Below are positions 1 through 7,332 of a stretch of 58,939 nt of DNA, piece after piece; positions within the stretch are counted from its first letter, which is position 1; every line of letters starts with the position of its first letter. The stretch is taken from contig NZ_BPQJ01000041.1 of NCBI RefSeq assembly GCF_022179185.1, positions 1-58,939 of the forward strand, in the 5' to 3' direction. The notes beneath the pieces are model-generated. The model made no database searches. It saw only the letters and a program-made list of their open reading frames with translations, and was not told where the DNA came from. This DNA is from Methylobacterium frigidaeris. GTDB taxonomy: Bacteria > Pseudomonadota > Alphaproteobacteria > Rhizobiales > Beijerinckiaceae. A program made the position numbers and the translations under genes.

Positions 1-66
1 AAACGCCGACACTGCACTAACTTTGAACTTGGACCACCTCGTGGGGGCCGATCAGCATACTGGTCA
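1..66. mobile_element. Possible end of an insertion sequence
   Basis: The first ~66 bases differ in style from the AT-rich DNA that follows. They contain the stretch ttggaccacctcgtggggg followed by ccgatca, which resembles the repeated subterminal sequences I associate with IS21-like elements, and the putative element would end in TG...CA fashion near base 66. If correct, it interrupts the SIR2-like gene read through it on the minus strand. No transposase is inside the window, so this rests on pattern memory only. Confidence 0.3.
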
Positions 67-335
67 CCGCTTGGTGCGTCTAATTTGCGACCGATGAATT
101 CTGCTGCTCCTAACAATTCATCAATATCGTCAGACTGCAATGCATCTACGTATCTATTATGCTGTATATCCTTGACGAACCCGCGAGCTCTCGCATGATC
201 AAGACCTGACCTCACAAGATCGATCCAGGAAAGGGCTTTTTTACTCTTTTGCGTAAGTGCTATACTGGCCCCTGCGCCAAAAATTACTACCAGTTTTCCT
301 TCATCAGCAGATTTACGAATTATATCGGCGCTCAA
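1..335 (-). CDS. SIR2-like domain protein, N-terminal part (runs off the window edge)
   Basis: Reading on the minus strand from a TTG codon at 335 gives an open frame of 111 residues to the window edge. A GGGGG stretch lies about six bases upstream of the TTG, and an in-frame stop further up rules out an earlier start except from rare codons. Residues 15-24 read LVVIFGAGAS, followed at 36-44 by SWIDLVRSG. A hydrophobic strand, the GAGAS glycine loop and a downstream W-x-x-L are typical of the NAD-binding N-terminus of SIR2-like (SIR2_2) proteins, many of which are NADase effectors of antiphage systems. The base composition is clearly more AT-rich than the rest of the window, consistent with horizontal transfer. 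The last ~22 codons may be insertion-sequence DNA, so the gene may be broken. Function in defence is inferred from family and context only. Confidence 0.6.
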   Translation of the reverse strand, partial: MSADIIRKSADEGKLVVIFGAGASIALTQKSKKALSWIDLVRSGLDHARARGFVKDIQHNRYVDALQSDDIDELLGAAEFIGRKLDAPSGDQYADRPPRGGPSSKLVQCRR

Positions 336-547
336 TTTTAACCCCCGATGCTCTTATTGTCACATGCATCGCATAGCTGGCGATTAAAATCCAACGGCAA
401 AATGGCGCGGGATATTGTATGACGCATCGGATGCCATGTGGCACTCAAATCAAACTATAAAATCGCCCGATTTGTCGCCCATCAGCACTATATAATAAAT
501 TATATATCCTATATCAAAATCATTTCCGTGTGTATTGATGCATAAAT
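336..547. other. AT-rich intergenic stretch between SIR2-like gene and integrase
   Basis: No coding frame is convincing here. The DNA is strongly AT-rich (for example tatataataaattatatatc near 490-510), unlike the GC-rich host genes. It should hold the promoter of the minus-strand SIR2-like gene. Its composition fits foreign island DNA. Confidence 0.5.
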
Positions 548-1870
548 TTATCGTCGTGTCCAATCTGGCCGAAGTCGATCCACCACACGCTCCAGCCGCA
601 CCTGCCCGTAGTGTTTGTCGATCATAGCCAGGGACGTGCGGCAGTTGCGGGCCACGTCGAGAACCTCAGACCCATTGGCCAGTTGCTCGCTGATGTAAAA
701 ATGCCGAAGCGAATACGGCGTGCGCTTGATGCCGCGGTGATCCCGCTCCAAGCCAGCAGCCTTCAGCAGCTCGGTGAAGCCGTTGGCCACCGAGGTGATG
801 CGTTTGCCCTGCTCACTTGCGAATACCGGATCGGTATCCACAGGCTCCCGGCCCATGCTGCGCTCGAACAGCATCCATAGGGTGTCAAACCACAGGATCG
901 CAGCCTTCTGCGGGATCGCCTTGCCGCTCTTGCCCTTGCCTCGAACCTGCAGCCGGATGTCGCGCTGATCCACGGGCTTGCCCCGCCCCGCCCGGTAGCC
1001 CAGCACATCGCCCCAAGTGAGATTGTACATCTCAGTGGGTCGCAGCCCGGAGAATGCGCCGATCATCACGTAGGCGTGCAGCAGGGTGCGATCCCGCCGC
1101 GTGTGATCGTCCAACCGTTTGATCCGCCAGCGACGCTTGTCGCTGGCCTCTACCATGGCTCCGCTGCCATCCATGATGGGGTCCACCAGCCGGCCGAGGC
1201 TCACATTCTGTAGGTGCGCGAACTCATGCGGCTCGAAGCTGGGTCGCCGGTTGTCCGGTGTGCGCCGGGCCTTGATGGTGACCTCGGGCGGGGTCTTCAG
1301 GTAGCCCTGGCGTGATGCCCAGCGTAGCAGCTGCCGCAACACCACCAGCTCGCCCCTCTGGCGGCTCAGAGAGGGTGCAGAGCGCCGTACGGGTCGGCGC
1401 AGCCGATGCCCTCCCCTCTCGTACTCGATGTGGGTGACAAGCTTGCCAGGGCCCTCGGTCCAGTAGGTGCGCCGCCACTCCGCATAGCGCTCCAGATCGG
1501 CCTCGCTCACCGCATCCACGGGCTTCTGGCCGAAATAGCCCACGAAATACCGCCGGATCACCGCAGGCTCGCTCTTGCCCTGGTCGGCCCGCCGTTCGCC
1601 CCGCTCCACCTCGCGCAGGATCTGCGCGATGTACTCCTCTGCCACGCTCTCAAAGGTGTGAGCACGAGCGGTGAGGCCCTGCTGCGCGCGGTAGGTGGCT
1701 TCGTACCAGATGGCCTCCGCCCGGCGCTGCGCTTCCCGGAGATCGTCGGTGTCGAGGGAGCGTTTGAGCTGCCCCTGCCCGCGGATGCTGAAGCGGATCT
1801 GCCACTTGGCGCTGCCCTTGCGCTGGAACAGCTGGAAGCGCTCGTCGGGGACGTTGCCAGGGGGTCTCAA
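548..1870 (-). CDS. Site-specific tyrosine recombinase / integrase
   Basis: A 440-residue protein with the two-domain layout of phage-type integrases: an N-terminal SAM-like core-binding region (about 70-200) and a C-terminal catalytic domain (about 215-430). Visible catalytic features are R277 in SGLRPTE, a beta-hairpin lysine region near 311-318 (GKGKSGKA), box II as YSLRH with R389 and Tyr in place of the first His, and the nucleophile Y421 in DKHYG. It would cut and rejoin DNA at a tRNA attachment site. The gene is next to tRNA-Met and separated from it by paired repeats that look like arm-type sites. Reading away from the tRNA leads into AT-rich DNA with a SIR2-like gene, so the mobile element extends leftward out of the window. 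The frame appears intact, so the enzyme may still work. Confidence 0.93.
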   Translation of the reverse strand: MRPPGNVPDERFQLFQRKGSAKWQIRFSIRGQGQLKRSLDTDDLREAQRRAEAIWYEATYRAQQGLTARAHTFESVAEEYIAQILREVERGERRADQGKSEPAVIRRYFVGYFGQKPVDAVSEADLERYAEWRRTYWTEGPGKLVTHIEYERGGHRLRRPVRRSAPSLSRQRGELVVLRQLLRWASRQGYLKTPPEVTIKARRTPDNRRPSFEPHEFAHLQNVSLGRLVDPIMDGSGAMVEASDKRRWRIKRLDDHTRRDRTLLHAYVMIGAFSGLRPTEMYNLTWGDVLGYRAGRGKPVDQRDIRLQVRGKGKSGKAIPQKAAILWFDTLWMLFERSMGREPVDTDPVFASEQGKRITSVANGFTELLKAAGLERDHRGIKRTPYSLRHFYISEQLANGSEVLDVARNCRTSLAMIDKHYGQVRLERVVDRLRPDWTRR

Positions 1871-1906
1871 GGGGCGGCCCTGTCTGGTTACTGCGGTGCA
1901 GATGAC

Positions 1907-1998
1907 TGCGCTAGGAGTGCGCTAGAGTGCTTTCTGACCCCCCAGCAAACCGTTACGCGCGCAGGGCATTTTTTTGAACTGCGCTAGCACTGCGCTAG
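1907..1998. repeat. Two pairs of TGCGCTAG direct repeats (candidate integrase arm sites)
   Basis: The octamer TGCGCTAG occurs four times: 1907-1914, 1918-1925, 1980-1987 and 1991-1998. Within each pair the copies start exactly 11 bases apart, placing them on one face of the helix, and the pairs are 73 bases apart. They lie between the integrase start codon (1870) and the tRNA-Met 3' end (2073), where arm-type binding sites of a tyrosine integrase or its excisionase are expected. Binding itself is inferred. Confidence 0.6.
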
Positions 1999-2038
1999 GA
2001 AATATTGCCGTTTTGGCGCAAGGGCAAGACAATGAAAA

Positions 2039-2064
2039 ACCCCGCTAAGTGCTTAGCGGGGTTG
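2039..2064 (-). terminator. Rho-independent terminator after tRNA-Met
   Basis: A perfect 12-base inverted repeat (aaccccgctaag / cttagcggggtt, two-base spacer) lies 9 bases beyond the tRNA 3' end. On the minus strand the stem is followed by a short T run (TTTTTC counting the end of the stem), so it would end the tRNA transcript. Confidence 0.8.
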
Positions 2065-2072
2065 AAAAATTC

Positions 2073-2149
2073 TGGTAGCGGAGGAGGGATTTGAACCCCC
2101 GACACAAGGATTATGATTCCTCTGCTCTGACCAACTGAGCTACTCCGCC
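2073..2149 (-). tRNA. tRNA-Met (CAT anticodon, elongator type)
   Basis: A 77-base cloverleaf reads on the minus strand from 2149 to 2073. The acceptor stem is GGCGGAG paired with CTCCGCT (first pair G-U), the D arm includes GCTCAGTTGGTCAGAGC, the anticodon loop is ATCATAA, the T arm has GGGGGTTCAAATCCC, and CCA is encoded. The sequence resembles alphaproteobacterial elongator tRNA-Met rather than initiator tRNA. With an integrase immediately beyond its 3' side, it is the likely attachment site of the island to the left. Confidence 0.95.
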
Positions 2150-2238
2150 GCGCGGTGGCCGGTGCGTATCCGGCTCTGCGGTGGCGCGGATATAGGGGGA
2201 GGCGGCCGGCCCTGTCAAGGAACCGTCGCAGCCCTTTT

Positions 2239-2266
2239 CGCGCCTCGCTGCGCATAGCGAGGCGCG
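2239..2266 (-). terminator. Hairpin downstream of trpB
   Basis: A perfect 11-base inverted repeat (CGCGCCTCGCT / AGCGAGGCGCG, six-base loop) sits 7 bases beyond the trpB stop codon. No T run follows on the minus strand, so it may be a transcript-stabilising hairpin or a weak terminator. Confidence 0.5.
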
Positions 2267-2273
2267 GGCGGAC

Positions 2274-3494
2274 TCAGAGGGCGTCGCCCAGGATCTCGGC
2301 GACCTGGGGGATGTCCTTGTCGCCGCGTCCGGAGAGGTTGACGACCATCAGGTGGTCGCGGGACTGGCGCGGGGCGAGCTCCATGACCTTGGCGAGCGCG
2401 TGGGCGGGCTCGAGGGCCGGGATGATGCCCTCCATCAGGGAGCAGAGCCGGAAGGCGTCGAGAGTCTCCTTGTCGGTCGCCGACAGGTAGGTGACGCGAC
2501 CCATCTCGTGCAGCCAGGCATGCTCGGGGCCGATGCCCGGATAGTCGAGGCCGGCGGAGATCGAGTGCGCGTCGGCGATCTGGCCGTCGCCGTCCATCAG
2601 CAGGTAGGTGCGGTTGCCGTGCAGCACGCCGGGCTTGCCGCCGGTGAGCGAGGCGGCGTGCAGGCCGCTCGACACGCCGTGGCCCGCCGCCTCGACGCCG
2701 TAGATCGCGACCTCGCGGTCGTCGAGGAAGGGGTGGAACAGCCCCATCGCATTCGAGCCGCCGCCGATGCAGGCGACGAGGGAATCGGGCAGACGGCCCT
2801 CCTGTTCGAGCATCTGTGCCCTGGTCTCGATCCCGATCACCGACTGGAAGTCGCGCACCATCGCCGGGTAGGGATGTGGCCCCGCCACCGTGCCGATGCA
2901 GTAGAAGGTGTCGGCGACGTTGGTGACCCAGTCGCGCAGGGCCTCGTTCATCGCGTCCTTGAGGGTGCGGGTGCCCGATTCGACCGGCACCACCTCGGCG
3001 CCGAGCATCTTCATCCGGAACACGTTCGGCTTCTGCCGCTCGACGTCGACCGCACCCATGTAGACGACGCATTTGAGTCCGAAGCGGGCGCAGAGCGTCG
3101 CCGTGGCGACGCCGTGCTGGCCCGCCCCCGTCTCGGCGATGATCCGCGGCTTGCCCATGCGCCGGGCGAGCAGGATCTGGCCCAGCACGTTGTTCACCTT
3201 GTGCGAGCCGGTGTGGTTCAGCTCCTCGCGCTTGAAGTAGATCTTCGCGCCCCCAAGGTGCTCGGACAGCCGCTCGGCGAAGTAGAGCGGGCTCGGCCGA
3301 CCGACATAGTGGGTGAGATAGCTCGTCATCTCGGCCTGGAAGGCCGGGTCGGCCTTGGCCGCGGCGTAGGCCTCCTCCAGGGCGAGGATGTTTGGCATCA
3401 GGGTCTCGGCCACGAAGCGGCCGCCGAAGATGCCGAAGCGGCCGCGCTCGTCGGGGCCGGTGCGGAACGAGTTCGGGGTCTGGAGAGCGGTCAC
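2274..3494 (-). CDS. trpB: Tryptophan synthase beta chain
   Basis: This enzyme joins indole and L-serine to make L-tryptophan, the last step of the pathway, working with TrpA. The 406-residue length is normal. The PLP lysine is K99 in NHTGSHKVNN, and ETGAGQHG, GGGSNA and the C-terminal SGRGDKD serine/PLP-phosphate motifs are all present. The start is a GTG at 3494. It lies 56 bases after trpF in the same direction. The usual neighbour trpA does not follow: tRNA-Met and an integrase come next, so trpA must be elsewhere, perhaps beyond the island. Regulation is not visible. Confidence 0.98.
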   Translation of the reverse strand: MTALQTPNSFRTGPDERGRFGIFGGRFVAETLMPNILALEEAYAAAKADPAFQAEMTSYLTHYVGRPSPLYFAERLSEHLGGAKIYFKREELNHTGSHKVNNVLGQILLARRMGKPRIIAETGAGQHGVATATLCARFGLKCVVYMGAVDVERQKPNVFRMKMLGAEVVPVESGTRTLKDAMNEALRDWVTNVADTFYCIGTVAGPHPYPAMVRDFQSVIGIETRAQMLEQEGRLPDSLVACIGGGSNAMGLFHPFLDDREVAIYGVEAAGHGVSSGLHAASLTGGKPGVLHGNRTYLLMDGDGQIADAHSISAGLDYPGIGPEHAWLHEMGRVTYLSATDKETLDAFRLCSLMEGIIPALEPAHALAKVMELAPRQSRDHLMVVNLSGRGDKDIPQVAEILGDAL

Positions 3495-3550
3495 GGCAGG
3501 AGCTCTTACGTGTGAGAGGGTTAGATGAACGTCATCCTCGGCGGCGGGCC

Positions 3551-4291
3551 TTACGCCCTTCGCGCCTCTGGGGCAATTTGCGGTTCGGACGCAGCCGCCC
3601 CGGCCACCTTGATGGGGCCTTCGGCGGCCTCGATAGGGCCTGCGGCGGCCTTGGCGGCCGCCACGAAGGCGGCGATGCGGTCCGGGTCCTTGCGTCCGGG
3701 GCTTGATTCGACGCCCGACGAGACGTCGACCGCCTGTGCGGCCGTCACCGCCAGGGCCTCACCGACGGTCCCCGGCGTCAGGCCGCCGGACAGCATGAAC
3801 GGGTGATCTCGGCCACGGCCTGCGAGCAGCGACCAGTCGAAGGGGTGGCCGTTTCCGCCGGGCAGCACCGCGCCGGGCGCAGGCTTGGCATCGAAGAGCA
3901 ACCGGTCGGCGACGCCTGCGTAGCGGGCGGCACGGGCGAGATCGTCGGCGGTGGCAATACCGAGCGCCTTCATCACCGGGCGGCCGAAACGGGCGCGCAA
4001 CGCCGCCACCCGCTCCGGGCTCTCGGCGCCATGGAGCTGCAGCCAGTCCGGGTCGAGGGCCGCGATCACCGCCGCGACGAGGGCGTCGTCGGGATCGACC
4101 AGCAGGGCCACGCGCTCGGCCCGGCCGCTTGCCTGCCGGGATAGGGCGGCCCCCGTCGCGAGATCGACGTGGCGCGGGCTCTTCGGGAAATGGACGAGGC
4201 CGATCAGGTCGGCGCCGGCGGCGAGCGACGCATCCAGCGTCTCCGGCGTGCTGAGGCCGCAGATCTTGACGAGAGTGGGAACGGGCGACAT
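3551..4291 (-). CDS. trpF: Phosphoribosylanthranilate isomerase
   Basis: TrpF converts N-(5'-phosphoribosyl)anthranilate to the deoxyribulose form in tryptophan synthesis. The TIM-barrel signatures are clear: VKICGL at the N-terminus (catalytic Cys), GLVHFPKSPRHV, LLFDAKP and a phosphate loop MLSGGLTPGTV. The 246-residue length exceeds the usual ~210 because of an Ala/Pro-rich C-terminal tail after the barrel. The ATG at 4291 has AGGGAG just upstream. It is followed closely by trpB and preceded by the lapA/ketimine-reductase genes, all on the minus strand. Confidence 0.96.
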   Translation of the reverse strand: MSPVPTLVKICGLSTPETLDASLAAGADLIGLVHFPKSPRHVDLATGAALSRQASGRAERVALLVDPDDALVAAVIAALDPDWLQLHGAESPERVAALRARFGRPVMKALGIATADDLARAARYAGVADRLLFDAKPAPGAVLPGGNGHPFDWSLLAGRGRDHPFMLSGGLTPGTVGEALAVTAAQAVDVSSGVESSPGRKDPDRIAAFVAAAKAAAGPIEAAEGPIKVAGAAASEPQIAPEARRA

Positions 4292-4339
4292 CCGCTCCCT
4301 ATACGCCGATCCGCCCGTGCCCGCACGTGCCGCGGGCGC

Positions 4340-5278
4340 TCAGGAGTGCTGCGTCACGCTCTCCCACACCGCCGCAGCGGCGGCGAGGTCTTCGATCGCG
4401 GCGCCGACCGACTTGAACACCGTGATCGCGTCGGGGCTCTGCCGCCCCGGCGCCTCGCCGCGGCACAGGGCCGTCAGGTCGCCCGCGACCGCCTCGGGCG
4501 CGAGAGCACCGGACTGGATCGCGACGGCCACGTCGCCGCCCTTCTTCAGGGCGTCGGGGGTGTCGATGTAGACCGGCCCGCGCAGCAGAGCCTCGTCGTC
4601 GGCCTCGCGCATCGTCGGCGTGAAGGCGCCGACGAGGTCGAGATGGGTGCCCGGCCGCAGCCATGCGCCCCGCACCAGCGGCTCGGTCGACAGGGTGGCG
4701 CAGGAGACGAGGTCCGCCGCTGCGACGGCCGCTGCGAGGTCCGTGACGGGGTAGGCATTGATGCCCTCGGCCGCGAGGGTCGCGGCCAAGCGCTCGGCCC
4801 CTTCCGGCCGGCGATTCCAGACCGCGACGTCGCGGATCGGCCGGACAGATGCGTGGGCGCGCACGAGAGAGGGGGCGAGCGCACCGGCCCCCACCATGAC
4901 CATCCGGGCAGCCTCGTCGCGGGCGAGGTAGCGGGCGGCAAGCGCCGAGGCGGCGGCGGTGCGCCACAGGGTCAGGCGGGCGCCGTCGAGGAGCGCCAGC
5001 GGCCGGCCGTCGCGGCCGTCGCAGAGCAGCACCCCACCCTGGATCGTGTCGAGGCCCTTCGCCGGGTTGCCCGGGAACAGGGTCAGGATCTTGACCCCGA
5101 CATAGTCGGCCGTCCAGGCCGGCATCAGCAGCAGCGAGGTTCCGCCGGGCGCGGTCTCGATGGCGTGGTGGTGGCGCGTCGGCGCCGTCGCGCCGGCCCG
5201 GAAGGCCGTCGCGAGCGCGTCGATCATGCGGGTCGGGGTCAGGGCCGCGTCGATCTCGGCCTCGCCGATCAGGCGCAT
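4340..5278 (-). CDS. Ornithine cyclodeaminase / ketimine reductase family protein
   Basis: A 312-residue NAD(P)-dependent enzyme of the ornithine cyclodeaminase/mu-crystallin fold. The Rossmann loop VGAGALAPS near residue 128 is visible, as are the substrate-side GVKILTLFPGNP and the late HLDLVGAFTPTMREADD segment. That last segment is more typical of delta-1-pyrroline-2-carboxylate or ketimine reductases than of true ornithine cyclodeaminase, so reduction of a cyclic imine (for example in hydroxyproline or D-amino-acid catabolism) is the better guess. The start codon is one base after the lapA stop, indicating translational coupling. Its place inside the lapA-trpF-trpB group is unusual for its presumed role. 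Confidence 0.85.
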   Translation of the reverse strand: MRLIGEAEIDAALTPTRMIDALATAFRAGATAPTRHHHAIETAPGGTSLLLMPAWTADYVGVKILTLFPGNPAKGLDTIQGGVLLCDGRDGRPLALLDGARLTLWRTAAASALAARYLARDEAARMVMVGAGALAPSLVRAHASVRPIRDVAVWNRRPEGAERLAATLAAEGINAYPVTDLAAAVAAADLVSCATLSTEPLVRGAWLRPGTHLDLVGAFTPTMREADDEALLRGPVYIDTPDALKKGGDVAVAIQSGALAPEAVAGDLTALCRGEAPGRQSPDAITVFKSVGAAIEDLAAAAAVWESVTQHS

Positions 5279-5279
5279 C

Positions 5280-5633
5280 TCAGGCGCGGCTGACCGGAGC
5301 CGGCAGGGCGGTGCGGCCCACCGTGGCGCCGGTCGGCACGCTCTGGCGCAGGCGCTCGGCCTCGCCCCGCAGGCGGGCGAGTTCGCGGCCCTTGGCGCGG
5401 CGGTCGCGGCGGGTGTCGCCCTGGCCGAGCCAGGAGCCGACGCCGCCCACCACGATGCCGACGGCGACCGCGGCGAAGATCAGCGCATAGAGCGGCATCG
5501 GCATGCTGAAGGCCGGCGTCCCGTTCGAGAACGGATCGAAGGACAGCATCACCGGCTGGCGGTTGGCCACCGCCAGCAGCACGACCACGATCGCGATGGG
5601 CAGCAGGATCAGGCCCTTGAGGAAGCGGATCAT
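5280..5633 (-). CDS. LapA domain-containing inner-membrane protein (DUF1049)
   Basis: A 117-residue protein with two transmembrane helices (about 7-23 and 47-69) and a charged Arg/Glu-rich cytoplasmic tail that could form a short coiled coil. The layout, and the placement between ihfB and trpF, match the lipopolysaccharide-assembly-protein-A family of Rhizobiales. In E. coli the LapA/LapB pair helps control LpxC turnover and LPS assembly, but no LapB is seen here and the exact role in this lineage is uncertain. Start ATG at 5633. Confidence 0.88.
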   Translation of the reverse strand: MIRFLKGLILLPIAIVVVLLAVANRQPVMLSFDPFSNGTPAFSMPMPLYALIFAAVAVGIVVGGVGSWLGQGDTRRDRRAKGRELARLRGEAERLRQSVPTGATVGRTALPAPVSRA

Positions 5634-5741
5634 CGGGAAACCCGGTCTTTCGTCGGTGATGCGGGAAGGGAGCGGGACCGCCGGACGGAGCCCCGTGTGT
5701 CAAGTGTAACGCGCGCCGGCCCGGGGGCCAGAGCCGATCCG

Positions 5742-6068
5742 TCAGCTCGCGGCAGCCTCGGCCCGGCTCGGCTCGTCGGCGCCGATGCCGGCGGCGTTCA
5801 GGCGCAGGCGCATCTCCTTGCCGGTCTTGAAGACCGGGATCGCCTTCTCGGCCACCGCCACGGCGGCGCCGGTCCGCGGGTTGCGGCCGCGCCGCGCCTC
5901 CCGGCGCTTGACCGAGAAGGCGCCGAAGCCGCGCAGCTCGACCCGGTCGCCCCGGGCGAGAGCATCCGCGATCGTGTCCAGGATGGCGTTGACGATGTTC
6001 TCGACGTCGCGCTGATACAGGTGCGGGTTCTGCTCGGCGATCTTGAGCACCAGCTCGGACTTGATCAT
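5742..6068 (-). CDS. ihfB: Integration host factor subunit beta
   Basis: IhfB pairs with IhfA to bend DNA at replication, recombination and promoter sites. The 108-residue product begins MIKSELVLKIA, has the HU/IHF dimer helices, the beta-arm region RGRNPRTG at 81-88 with the intercalating proline, and an Ala-rich C-terminal tail. IHF is also a classic partner of tyrosine integrases like the one at 548-1870. The bases before the ATG (6068) lack a good Shine-Dalgarno on the minus strand. It follows sppA by 60 bases. Confidence 0.96.
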   Translation of the reverse strand: MIKSELVLKIAEQNPHLYQRDVENIVNAILDTIADALARGDRVELRGFGAFSVKRREARRGRNPRTGAAVAVAEKAIPVFKTGKEMRLRLNAAGIGADEPSRAEAAAS

Positions 6069-6128
6069 GGGAGGTATGGTCTCGACTGAGGGCCGGCCGG
6101 GGGAGGTGCGCGAGAGGGCTTTTGTCTT

Positions 6129-7085
6129 TTACGGGCGCCAGACCGCGAGCAGGCCGCCCTGGGTCAGACCGGCGGTCTCGGATCCGGCCTGCCGCAGCCG
6201 AGCGGCGAGGTCATCGTAGCCGAGGAGCCCGGCGCCGACGGCCGCGGCCGAGAACAGGCCGAAGCGGTTGTCGGAGCGCGGCTTCCAGTCCCGCACCGGC
6301 AGGTCCTTGGCCACGCCCTTCTCGCGCTCGAGCCAGGCGACGGCCTGGCGCTCGCTGCCGGTCTCGTCGATCAGGCCGAGCGGCACGCTCTGGCGGCCGC
6401 TGAACACCCGGCCGTCCGCCACCGCCTTGATCTGGTCGGGCGTCATCTTCCGGCGCTCGGCCACCAGGTCCTTGAACCAGCCGAAGGTGTCGCCGACGAT
6501 CGCCTGGAGGGCGGCGCGGGCCTCGGGAGGGGTCGGGTGGAAGCCGCTCGGCTCGGCCTTGAGCGGCGAGGACTTCACCTCGTCGACCTTCACCCCGATC
6601 TTGTCGAGGAGGCCCGACACCTCCGGATACTGGAACAGCACGCCGATCGAACCGACGAGGGAGGTCTCGCGGGCGACGATGTGGTCGGCGGCGATCGCCG
6701 TGATGTAGGCGCCCGACGCCGCCGTGCCGTCGACGAAGGCGACGACCGGCTTCTTCTCGGCGAGCTGGCGCAGGTTGCGGAAGAGCTCCTCCGAGCCGGT
6801 GGTGGTGCCGCCCGGCGAGTTGATCGAGACGACGACGCCCGAGACCGCGCTCGAGTCGCCGACGCGCTTCATCAGCTCGCGGGTCTTCTCGCTGCCGGCG
6901 ATGAAGCCGTCGATGCTGATGCGGGCGATCTGCGGCGTGACGGCGGAAAGTCCCCTGCCCCCGGCCGCCCGCCAGCCGACGGCGCCGGCGGCGACGATCA
7001 GCGCCCCGACCCCGATCGCGCGCCAGACGGACAGCTTCCGGCGCAAGGCGCGCCGGTCGAGGAGAAGTTCGGCATCGATGGCCAT
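6129..7085 (-). CDS. sppA: Signal peptide peptidase SppA (S49 serine protease)
   Basis: A membrane-anchored protease that clears cleaved signal peptides. At 318 residues it is the short, single-domain form. An N-terminal transmembrane anchor lies at about 21-41. The oxyanion-side SINSPGG motif is at 87-93, the nucleophile is S124 in DGTAASGAY and the general base is K176 in SSPLKAEPSG, giving the Ser/Lys dyad of family S49. It lies between rpsA and ihfB in the same direction, an order known from other Rhizobiales. Confidence 0.95.
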   Translation of the reverse strand: MAIDAELLLDRRALRRKLSVWRAIGVGALIVAAGAVGWRAAGGRGLSAVTPQIARISIDGFIAGSEKTRELMKRVGDSSAVSGVVVSINSPGGTTTGSEELFRNLRQLAEKKPVVAFVDGTAASGAYITAIAADHIVARETSLVGSIGVLFQYPEVSGLLDKIGVKVDEVKSSPLKAEPSGFHPTPPEARAALQAIVGDTFGWFKDLVAERRKMTPDQIKAVADGRVFSGRQSVPLGLIDETGSERQAVAWLEREKGVAKDLPVRDWKPRSDNRFGLFSAAAVGAGLLGYDDLAARLRQAGSETAGLTQGGLLAVWRP

Positions 7086-7252
7086 GCGGCGCCCGTATCC
7101 TGATCAGACTCCGGAGGCGGCTTCCCTGCCGGGTGGTTCCCTGCAAGTCATTGGCGCGCCTCGCTCCCGGGCTGTTCTACCCCCGGCCGTCGCGCAGCGG
7201 CAAGACCGGTTTCGGAGCGTCCCCCTCTCCGATCGCGGTAATTCGGACGTGA

Positions 7253-7287
7253 GAACGCCCGCGCGGGAGCTTCCCACGCGGGCGTTC
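7253..7287 (-). terminator. Hairpin after rpsA
   Basis: An 11-base perfect inverted repeat, GAACGCCCGCG / CGCGGGCGTTC with a 13-base loop, lies about 45 bases past the rpsA stop and before sppA. No strong T run follows on the minus strand. It probably attenuates or ends the rpsA transcript. Confidence 0.6.
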
Positions 7288-7332
7288 GGATCTCATCAGG
7301 GGTGTCCGGGCCTCGCGGCCCGGACGGATCCC

